Shown here one piece after another: positions 58,162 through 64,000 of a DNA stretch of 64,000 nt. The DNA is from Fictibacillus phosphorivorans (lineage in GTDB: Bacteria; Bacillota; Bacilli; Bacillales; Fictibacillaceae): contig NZ_CP015378.1 of NCBI RefSeq assembly GCF_001629705.1, forward strand, positions 3,720,001 to 3,784,000, given 5' to 3'. The notes beneath the pieces are model-generated. The model did not search any database. It was not told the DNA's origin and saw only the letters and a program-made list of their open reading frames with translations. The translations under genes and the position numbers were made by a program. Within the stretch, counting starts at the first letter, position 1. Each line of letters begins with the position of its first letter.

Positions 58162-58888
58162 TCCCCATCCTTTTATTCGCAGCCTTTTTCACTTCAGAAG
58201 CTTTCACATCTTCAACGGAAATCTTAGGAATCGCTCCAAGAATAGGAAGCTGTAGAATGTTCTGAATATCTTCCTCTGTCTTGATCGTGTTATCCAAATA
58301 CTCTAACAAGAAAGCAATTCCCACACCTGCCATCAAACCTACGACCAATGCAATCGCCATGTTTAATAACGGCTTTGGCTTTACCTGTGATGGGTTCTCT
58401 TTTAACACTGCCGGGGAGAGCACTTTCACGTTATCTACACTCATTATTTTAGGAACTTCTGAACTGAACGTATTGGAAATTTCGTTGGCGAGCTTTACGG
58501 CATGAGCCGGATCTGCGTCTTCAATCGTTAGATTAAAGACTTGCGCGTTCTGCTCACTGCTTACCGCAATCTTCCCTATGAGCTGGTCCGTTGTTTCAGT
58601 TAGATCAAGGTTTTGCACGACTTTATCCAATATGATCGGACTCTTAATAATAACGCTGTATGTATTAATCATCTCGACATTCGTACGTACTTGGTTCGGG
58701 TCGAGCACGGGTTCTTTACTAGATTCTTGGTTTACAAGAATTTGGGTCGATGCTTGATATTGAGGTGTAAGTACAAAATAAGAAATTACACCACTAACTG
58801 CTACAGCAATTGCTGCAAGTACTAGAATTAATACAAGCCGTTTTCGCAAGGTAACAGCAATTTCTTTTAACGAAATCGTTTCTTCCAT
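58142..58888 (-). CDS. ywqC: Wzz/YwqC-type polysaccharide co-polymerase (kinase modulator)
   Basis: 248 residues. Two membrane helices (about 20-38 and 174-195) flanking an extracytoplasmic domain with YQASTQILVNQ and DQLIGKIAVS; the Pro-rich ENPSQVKPKPLLNMAIALVV before the second helix is the Wzz signature. The cytoplasmic tail activates YwqD. It is the first gene of the minus-strand exopolysaccharide locus; the 229-bp gap to the divergent LCP gene must contain both promoters, and a TATAAT lies on the minus strand near 58936. Confidence 0.92.
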   Translation of the reverse strand: MEETISLKEIAVTLRKRLVLILVLAAIAVAVSGVISYFVLTPQYQASTQILVNQESSKEPVLDPNQVRTNVEMINTYSVIIKSPIILDKVVQNLDLTETTDQLIGKIAVSSEQNAQVFNLTIEDADPAHAVKLANEISNTFSSEVPKIMSVDNVKVLSPAVLKENPSQVKPKPLLNMAIALVVGLMAGVGIAFLLEYLDNTIKTEEDIQNILQLPILGAIPKISVEDVKASEVKKAANKRMGSETLES

Positions 58889-59117
58889 ATCGGTCCTCCA
58901 CCTATAAATTGGTAAAATGTATAATTTCGTTGTATTATAGCATCTATTTTGTAAAATAAGGGTAAAATTTATAAATTTATGGAAGTGTGTGTTTTTTATT
59001 GATATTATTCTAATATAGTATTTTAGTGCCTCTTTACTAAGAAGAATTAGATTATTCTTTTAAACTGGCACATGTTATACTGCCAATAGAGTCATTATTT
59101 TACATAAGAAAGAAGCG

Positions 59118-60026
59118 ATGACGTTCATGAAGAAGTTTCTTATCGTGACAGGAGTATTAATTGGACTCGTACTATTAGGTCTTGGGGGCTATGCCTACTA
59201 CCTATATGATACGGCTAAGGATGCAGTCAATGACATGCACGAAAAAGTAGAGACCGACCAGCCAAAACCTGTGATTACAGGAAAGAAGAAGGATCTGAAA
59301 CCCATCTCTATTCTTTTATTAGGAGTGGATGAACGTGAAGGTGATCGCGGACGATCGGATACTATGATTGTAGTTGCCATCGATCCGAAGAGCGATAAGA
59401 TGCTCATGTTCAACATTCCTCGAGATACACGAACCGAAATCATAGGAAAAGGGTATGAAGACAAGATCAATCACGCATACGCTTTTGGCGGAACACAAAT
59501 GGCAATGGATACGGCAGAACATTTCTTAGATACATCCCTTGATTATTATGTAAAAGTGAATATGGAATCTTTCCGAGATATCGTTAATGCAGTCGGTGGT
59601 GTAGAAGTCGATAACCCAAAAGCCTTCGATTACCAAGGCTACTCTTTCCCAGCAGGCAAGCAAGAATTAGATGGAACCGAAGCCCTTGCCTATTCTCGCA
59701 TGAGATATGAGGATACGAAAGGCGACCTTGGAAGAAATGATCGTCAACGCCAAATTATTACATCTATTATCAATAAAGGCGCAAACGTTTCGTCCATTAC
59801 AAAGTTCGATAATATTCTAGATATCCTCGGTGAAAATGTGAAAACGAACATGACATTTGATGAGATGAAGAAAATTCAGAAGAATTATAAAGGTGCAAGA
59901 CATCAAATTAACTATACGGAATTTAAGAGTACAGGGAAGATGATCGGAAACACTTGGTATGGAATTGTTGATGAATCAGAACAGCTGCGTGTGCAGAATT
60001 TATTAAAAGAGTTTCTAAATAAATAG
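59118..60026 (+). CDS. LytR-CpsA-Psr (LCP) family glycopolymer ligase
   Basis: 302 residues; ATG at 59118 (an alternative is 59127, MKKFLIV). One N-terminal helix, then the LCP domain: ISILLLGVDEREGDRGRSDT, MFNIPRDTRTEIIG with the two Arg that bind pyrophosphate, YEDKINHAYAFGG, VGGVEVDNPKAFDYQGYSFP, SRMRYEDTKGDLGRNDRQRQ. LCP enzymes attach lipid-linked teichoic acid or capsule to peptidoglycan. Divergent from ywqC, it probably anchors the polymer made by the adjacent locus. Confidence 0.93.
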   Translation: MTFMKKFLIVTGVLIGLVLLGLGGYAYYLYDTAKDAVNDMHEKVETDQPKPVITGKKKDLKPISILLLGVDEREGDRGRSDTMIVVAIDPKSDKMLMFNIPRDTRTEIIGKGYEDKINHAYAFGGTQMAMDTAEHFLDTSLDYYVKVNMESFRDIVNAVGGVEVDNPKAFDYQGYSFPAGKQELDGTEALAYSRMRYEDTKGDLGRNDRQRQIITSIINKGANVSSITKFDNILDILGENVKTNMTFDEMKKIQKNYKGARHQINYTEFKSTGKMIGNTWYGIVDESEQLRVQNLLKEFLNK

Positions 60027-60030
60027 GATA

Positions 60031-60066
60031 ATAGACTCAGAGCGAATGCGCTCTGAGTCTATTTAT
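60031..60066 (+). terminator. Terminator of the LCP gene
   Basis: Perfect 14-bp arms ATAGACTCAGAGCG and CGCTCTGAGTCTAT, then TTATTTAC. Confidence 0.85.
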
Positions 60067-60277
60067 TTACTTTTCTACACTAATAAATTCTTGTCGTAAA
60101 ATGCTGAAAATTGTATGAAAATAATGCATTTACTGTATAATATTTAAACTTTTATTTTTCTAATGTAATGATTTAAAAAACTTCAATTTCGACAATATCT
60201 TTCAATTTACACCTATTACCAATTTAAAAGGGATATGTTACCATTTCTTTAGTAGGGTAATAAAGGAGGGACAACTT

Positions 60278-60580
60278 TTGTCTACTATTTCTGTTTTAAT
60301 GGTCGAGCCTTCTAAACGACCATCGATTATATCAATTGAAAATGATTTATCAACCTTTGAAAATATAGTGAACGGCCCCCTAGATATGCAGCCTTTTTTT
60401 CGTTCTCCTTACAAAATCGTCTGCAACGTGGATAACGGATACGAACTTACATATGGAAAACGCAAACCAAAAGAGAGCTTCTTTATCGTAAAGCATGATG
60501 GAGATTTCCGAAGCATCGACCGAACAGAAGCTGAAGAAGTGAGAGATCACTTAAAAGAAAAGATGAAGAAGTGGAAATAA
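60278..60580 (+). CDS. DUF3846-like protein
   Basis: 100 residues from a TTG at 60278 with AAAGGAGGG upstream. SVLMVEPSKRPSIISIENDL and STFENIVNGPLDMQPFF are the DUF3846 N-terminal block; the rest differs and ends in a basic helix (RDHLKEKMKKWK). The family is widespread in phages and Firmicutes with unknown function. It has its own terminator. The 210 bp before it are AT-rich promoter-like sequence with no gene. Confidence 0.6.
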   Translation: MSTISVLMVEPSKRPSIISIENDLSTFENIVNGPLDMQPFFRSPYKIVCNVDNGYELTYGKRKPKESFFIVKHDGDFRSIDRTEAEEVRDHLKEKMKKWK

Positions 60581-60593
60581 ACTTAGGAGAGTC

Positions 60594-60616
60594 AGCCAAA
60601 TGGTTGGCTTTTTTTG
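60594..60616 (+). terminator. Terminator of the DUF3846-like gene
   Basis: AGCCAA/TTGGCT arms with a 4-nt loop and TTTTTTT, 14 bp after the stop. Confidence 0.75.
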
Positions 60617-60774
60617 TATGATTTAGGCGTTTAGATGCTGTTTTGTGAAAAACAATGACCTTCCGAACTATGAATTTTACAATTTTTTATTATATTTCGA
60701 CAAATTTTTTCTCCTACTTTACATTTTCTTTGATATATTTAATTCGTATGACAAATTGAAAGGATTGTGATGAG

Positions 60775-62448
60775 ATGTCAGTTAAGAACACGTTTAAAAG
60801 ATTACTAGTTAGTTCCCTTGCTGTCGGGGTTATCTCTTCCCCATTAGCAATGCCTGCTTCAGTAGATGCACACGGAAATTCGCCGAAGGATAAAACGTTC
60901 AACTTATCTATCATGCACACGAACGATTCACATGCTCGTTTAGATAATGTGGCCAAAAAGGTGACTGCTGTAAAAGAAGTTCGAGCAGCTAAGCCTGACG
61001 CATTGTTGTTAGATGCAGGTGATGTTTTCTCTGGTACGCTCTATTTTAATGAGTTCAAAGGACAAGCAGATCTTGAATTTATGAATCTTATGGACTATGA
61101 CCTTATGACATTCGGTAATCACGAGTTCGATCTTGGTTCAAGCCCTGAAGGCCACCAAGCATTGGCTGACTTCGTAAAGAACGCGGAGTTTCCTTTTGTA
61201 AGTACAAACGTAAACTTTTCTCAGGATCCATTATTAAAGAAATTATATAAAGGTTATTCAATCAAGCCGAAGGACGGCAGTGTCTACTCTTCTGTGATGC
61301 AAAGAATTAACGGTGAGTATGTTGGCTTCATCGGTCTGACGACTGAAGAAACAGCAGATATCTCCAGTCCTGAAGGTGTAGTATTCGAAAACTACATTAA
61401 AGAAGCAGCAAAAGAAGTACGCTTGCTTCAGCTTTTTGGCGTAAATAAGATCGTGGCAATTACTCACCTTGGATACGATGATAATCCAGAATATGACAAC
61501 GATCTAGAATTAGCTAAGTACGTTGATGGCATCGACATCATCGTTGGCGGTCACAGCCATACACAACTTGATCAGCCAGTTGTCGTGGATACGAACTATA
61601 AAGGAAAGAAAAAGAATCCAACTGTAATCGTACAAGCTTACCAATACAGCGATTTTCTAGGAACACTTGATGTTCAGTTCGATAAAAAAGGTAAAGTTGT
61701 TGGCCAAGCTGGTCAGTTGATCAAGATTGCTGACAAAGCAGCAGATCCAGAAGCTGCTGAACTTCTAAAGAAATACTCTAGCAAGATCGATGAGTTAAAG
61801 AACAAGCCAACTGGCGCAACAGCTGAAAAAGCACTAGAAAACCCTCGTTCAAACGATGTTGGACCAAGTGTACGAAGCAACGAAACGCCACTTGGAAACT
61901 TGATCACAGACGGTATGTTAGATAAAGCGAAAGAATACAACAAAGACGTTGTGATGGCGTTCCAAAACGGTGGCGGAATTCGTGCGCCAATCAACCAAGG
62001 TGAAATCACATACGGTGATGTATTAACGACTCTTCCGTTTGGTAACACATTAGCAACAATGAAGTTAACAGGTGCAGAAATTAAGACTGCTCTTGAGCAC
62101 AGTGTAAGCCAATCTCCAAAAGAAAGCGGCGGTTTCCTACATGTGTCTGGCATGAAGTTCAAGTTTGACAGCACAAAAGTTGCTGGCAGCCGTGTGGTTT
62201 CTATGGAAGTGAAGAACGCAGATGGCACTTACACTGCAATCGACACAACAAAAGAATATGTCATCGCAACTAACGCATTTACAGCTAAAGGCGGAGACGG
62301 ATACACAGTATTCGCGGACGCTTATGCGCAAGGCCGCGTAACTGACCTAGGTGCATCCGACTGGGAAAACCTACGTGACTATGTAGCAAAATTAGTAAAA
62401 GTTGATCCACAAGTTGAAGGCCGTATCGTGGATGTAGCAAAACAATAA
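60775..62448 (+). CDS. Secreted 5'-nucleotidase/metallophosphatase
   Basis: 557 residues. Signal peptide about 1-31 (ends SVDA). N-terminal metallophosphatase: IMHTNDSHARLDN (His48, Asp51, His53 region), DALLLDAGDVFSG, FGNHEFDLG (Asn115-His116), VAITHLGYDDN, IDIIVGGHSHTQL. C-terminal 5'-nucleotidase domain with RSNETPLGNLITDGMLD, FQNGGGIRAPINQGEITYGD, and LPFGNTLATMKLTG. It dephosphorylates external nucleotides for uptake of nucleosides and phosphate. No wall-sorting signal is seen at the C-terminus, so it is probably released or loosely bound. Confidence 0.93.
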   Translation: MSVKNTFKRLLVSSLAVGVISSPLAMPASVDAHGNSPKDKTFNLSIMHTNDSHARLDNVAKKVTAVKEVRAAKPDALLLDAGDVFSGTLYFNEFKGQADLEFMNLMDYDLMTFGNHEFDLGSSPEGHQALADFVKNAEFPFVSTNVNFSQDPLLKKLYKGYSIKPKDGSVYSSVMQRINGEYVGFIGLTTEETADISSPEGVVFENYIKEAAKEVRLLQLFGVNKIVAITHLGYDDNPEYDNDLELAKYVDGIDIIVGGHSHTQLDQPVVVDTNYKGKKKNPTVIVQAYQYSDFLGTLDVQFDKKGKVVGQAGQLIKIADKAADPEAAELLKKYSSKIDELKNKPTGATAEKALENPRSNDVGPSVRSNETPLGNLITDGMLDKAKEYNKDVVMAFQNGGGIRAPINQGEITYGDVLTTLPFGNTLATMKLTGAEIKTALEHSVSQSPKESGGFLHVSGMKFKFDSTKVAGSRVVSMEVKNADGTYTAIDTTKEYVIATNAFTAKGGDGYTVFADAYAQGRVTDLGASDWENLRDYVAKLVKVDPQVEGRIVDVAKQ

Positions 62449-62458
62449 TAATTGTGTG

Positions 62459-62509
62459 GAAAGCTAGCATGAAAGGTGTGGAATTCACCTTTTGTGTTGG
62501 CTTTTTTGA
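62459..62509 (+). terminator. Terminator of the 5'-nucleotidase gene
   Basis: Long hairpin with inner arms AAAGGTG/CACCTTT and outer AAGC-GCA/TGT-GCTT, followed by TTTTTTGAT. Confidence 0.7.
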
Positions 62510-62587
62510 TTTGTGTGAGGTTTTGTTCAGTGTAGTGGTGATGTTTTTGTGCTGGTGGAGTTGAATGTAGCTGCTTGTAGAGGTTAA

Positions 62588-62735
62588 GCGGTGAAACTTG
62601 AGCTTCTTCAGGTGATGAGCATCCAATCTCAGGTGAAAAGTGGGTCATCTCAGGTGGAACTGAGCACTTTACAGGTGGTCACAGACCATTTACCGGTGAA
62701 CGCGTAACAAATATAAAAAACACGTACCGTAAAAA
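62588..62735 (+). repeat. Six-unit 21-bp repeat array with conserved tail (copy A)
   Basis: GGTG occurs at 62590, 62611, 62632, 62653, 62674 and 62695, an exact 21-bp period, each in the context N(A/C)GGTG(A/G). After unit six comes the tail with GAACGCGTAACAAATATAAA and ACGTACCGTAAAAA, as in copy B (9455-9602, minus strand). It can be read as a 38-residue frame (GTG at 62591 behind AGAGGT, stop at 62705-62707) with Val at each seventh residue. It ends 84 bp before the TTG start of the membrane protein gene. Confidence 0.8.
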
Positions 62736-62818
62736 GCGTTATAATTCTTCCACACTCATTATTTGGTACATTATAGAAGAGAATTTTTTTATTGCAGTCA
62801 ATATGGGGGATAAAAATT

Positions 62819-63748
62819 TTGGATCGATTATTAATTAAGGTTTATTCAGCATTAGTAGGAATTTTTGGTTTATTAGGATTGATGGCATTTTATAGCATGA
62901 AAAAGGGCCAGTTAGTGGACTTAACATCATCTATTTTTTGGTATGGTTACGTAGGTCTTATCATAAGTATGACTTGCGGGATTGCTCTATCTTTTTTTGT
63001 TGAATGGTTAATTAAACAACCTGAACGAAGCGGAGTTGGAGATAACATTACTTTTATCTGGTACCATACTTTAGCGGGTACGCTTATACCAATACTGGGG
63101 AATATTGTGGCATTCTTTTTTGCGGTCACTCACCTGCTTATCGAGAATGGGAAAACAAAAGAAGTATTATTCTTCTGTATTTGGATGGTTTCATTAATTT
63201 TCACAGGTTTCTTTCTTCAAATAAATGGTACTGATTATTTTAATATACAGTTAGGAGATATGACTCCTTTTTTTGTACTGATTACAATAGGAGTTGGATT
63301 TTCTGCCTATTTATTACTTAGTGGAAATGTGATGTTGAGAATCATGATCTTTCTAATAAGTATTTGTTCCATTTTTCTTCCAAGCACTTTGAATATCTTA
63401 CAAGCTCATGAAGAAGCCCATACAAGTGATAGACCATATTCAGAATTAGAGTTTGTGCACAATCACCTTAAGAATCGTTATTCCAATTTGAAACTAGATA
63501 TCGCTAGTAGTAATGATAGTGAAAAATTACTCCATCTCACTATACATAAAAATACGATTGGGTTCTCGATTCCCCAGATGGAGAAGTTAATAAAAGATAC
63601 ATCCGTAAGTGAGTCAGAGTTTTCCTTACGCCTGTACGAAGAGGAGAAAGACTTCCTTGATATAACGGTTGATTCAGCACGTAAAGTAACAGAGTGTGAA
63701 TCTTCAAATCCCAAAAAGAATATTTGTAGTGTGTTGTTAAGTAACTGA
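62819..63748 (+). CDS. Membrane protein of unknown function
   Basis: 309 residues from the TTG at 62819, which has ATGGGGGA eight bases upstream; an earlier TTG at 62792 has no site. Six or so membrane helices occupy residues 1 to about 200 (VYSALVGIFGLLGLMAFYS, FWYGYVGLIISMTCGIALSF, GTLIPILGNIVAFFFAVTHL), and a soluble about 100-residue domain follows (SELEFVHNHLKNRYSNLKLD, LHLTIHKNTIGFSIPQMEKL). No family is recognised. It is unusual in being preceded by the same 21-bp array that precedes the LXG nuclease toxin, which suggests shared control or a shared function such as resistance or export. Confidence 0.6.
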   Translation: MDRLLIKVYSALVGIFGLLGLMAFYSMKKGQLVDLTSSIFWYGYVGLIISMTCGIALSFFVEWLIKQPERSGVGDNITFIWYHTLAGTLIPILGNIVAFFFAVTHLLIENGKTKEVLFFCIWMVSLIFTGFFLQINGTDYFNIQLGDMTPFFVLITIGVGFSAYLLLSGNVMLRIMIFLISICSIFLPSTLNILQAHEEAHTSDRPYSELEFVHNHLKNRYSNLKLDIASSNDSEKLLHLTIHKNTIGFSIPQMEKLIKDTSVSESEFSLRLYEEEKDFLDITVDSARKVTECESSNPKKNICSVLLSN

Positions 63749-63802
63749 TTTCAAACCACTGGGGACACATTCAAATTAGAGGACACAACCGTTCACGCAC
63801 AT

Positions 63803-63839
63803 AAAAAAAGCTCTTTAGAGAATCATCCTCTAAAGAGCT
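63803..63839 (-). terminator. Terminator of the last, partial gene
   Basis: Perfect 12-bp arms AGCTCTTTAGAG and CTCTAAAGAGCT with a 7-nt loop and TTTTTTT on the minus strand, 10 bp after the stop at 63850. Confidence 0.9.
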
Positions 63840-63849
63840 CCCCCACTAT

Positions 63850-64000
63850 TTATTTATTCAGCCACAGTACTTGTTCTGCTTTCTCATCATAATAAGAAGG
63901 AACTAAGCCCGTTTGCTTTAAGAACGTAAGTGGCACATAGACCTTGTTATAATACTTTTCTGGTTTTGCTGTAAGCAGAATTTTCTTCCCATTCACCGTT
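63850..64000 (-). CDS. C-terminal end of a copper-amine-oxidase-like (stalk) domain protein (partial)
   Basis: The frame enters from beyond the window edge and ends at 63850: TVNGKKILLTAKPEKYYNKV, YVPLTFLKQTGLVPSY and DEKAEQVLWLNK. The pattern VNGK-I, VYVPL-FL-Q-TG and the closing W is that of the N-terminal copper amine oxidase-like repeat that serves as a stalk domain in many secreted Bacillales proteins. The rest of the protein, including any catalytic domain, is outside the window. Confidence 0.6.
   Translation of the reverse strand, partial: TVNGKKILLTAKPEKYYNKVYVPLTFLKQTGLVPSYYDEKAEQVLWLNK

Noticed and set aside
61713..62228. Minus-strand frame of 171 codons
   Set aside because: It is antisense to the conserved 5'-nucleotidase domain and has no start signal or family resemblance.
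9483..62707. The two inverted 21-bp arrays as ends of a 53-kb composite transposon
   Set aside because: The enclosed region contains housekeeping-type and capsule genes, there is no transposase or target duplication at either array, and both arrays sit at matching distances from gene starts.
63749..63800. GGGGACACATTC and GAGGACACAACC as an insertion-sequence end
   Set aside because: Only two short GGACACA similarities are present, with no terminal inverted repeat or transposase nearby.

Overview
The window is low-GC Gram-positive chromosome with Bacillaceae character. It has strong AGGAGG-type ribosome binding sites, frequent TTG and GTG starts, LXG-type (type VIIb) secretion substrates, a YwqC/D/E-type tyrosine-phosphorylation module, CcpA-type cre boxes, a sigma-B-type promoter and a Bacillus-type intergenic repeat. 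A Fictibacillus-like or related genus is my guess; no rRNA or marker gene is present to settle it. Almost everything from 1 to 58.9 kb reads on the minus strand. I see no tRNA, rRNA, CRISPR array, complete insertion sequence or phage module, and the core secretion machinery (EssC, EssB, EsaA) is not in the window.

0.4-13.6 kb is a type VII toxin/immunity island. An LXG toxin with a DNA/RNA non-specific endonuclease tip (7368-9344) is followed by its likely immunity gene. Beyond it lies a string of about eleven orphan immunity genes of five families (DUF600/YezG, SUKH/SMI1-KNR4, GAD-like/DUF1851, DUF6985, YrhA-like), including a nonsense-mutated copy and a decayed remnant. A second operon (13564 to 10254) is a complete LXG module: two small helical partners, an LXG protein with an unrecognised Gly/Ser-rich tip, a DUF4176 protein, a membrane protein and a lipoprotein.

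14-20 kb holds two 36-residue hydrophobic proteins, an O-antigen ligase-like protein, galE, an Excalibur protein and an operon of glycerophosphodiester phosphodiesterase, MgtC-like and TagC-like propeller genes. 20-31 kb is a carbon-uptake locus: a four-gene Ugp-like ABC transporter, a DeoR regulator, a TarJ-like polyol(-phosphate) dehydrogenase and a ribulokinase gene broken by one stop codon. The three promoters share DeoR-type direct repeats, and two carry cre boxes. A second LXG toxin (WHH nuclease tip) with a SUKH immunity gene sits in the middle of this locus.

31-45 kb is accessory: two stand-alone PD-(D/E)XK proteins, an HtrA-like protease, a secreted esterase, several tiny membrane proteins, and a predicted T7SS lipase effector with four DUF1672 lipoproteins plus the remnant of a fifth. 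45-59 kb is an exopolysaccharide/capsule locus: YwqC/D/E, GalU, an EAR-like antitermination RNA, a priming transferase, GDP-L-fucose synthesis (ManC, Gmd, Fcl), Wzx, Wzy, two glycosyltransferases and an acetyltransferase. 59-64 kb carries an LCP ligase, a DUF3846-like protein, a secreted 5'-nucleotidase, an unknown membrane protein and the end of a stalk-domain protein.

The most unusual signal is a pair of homologous elements, each with six N(A/C)GGTG motifs at an exact 21-bp period followed by the same roughly 35-bp tail. One lies upstream of the nuclease LXG toxin, the other upstream of the unknown membrane protein at 62.8 kb, both pointing toward the gene.
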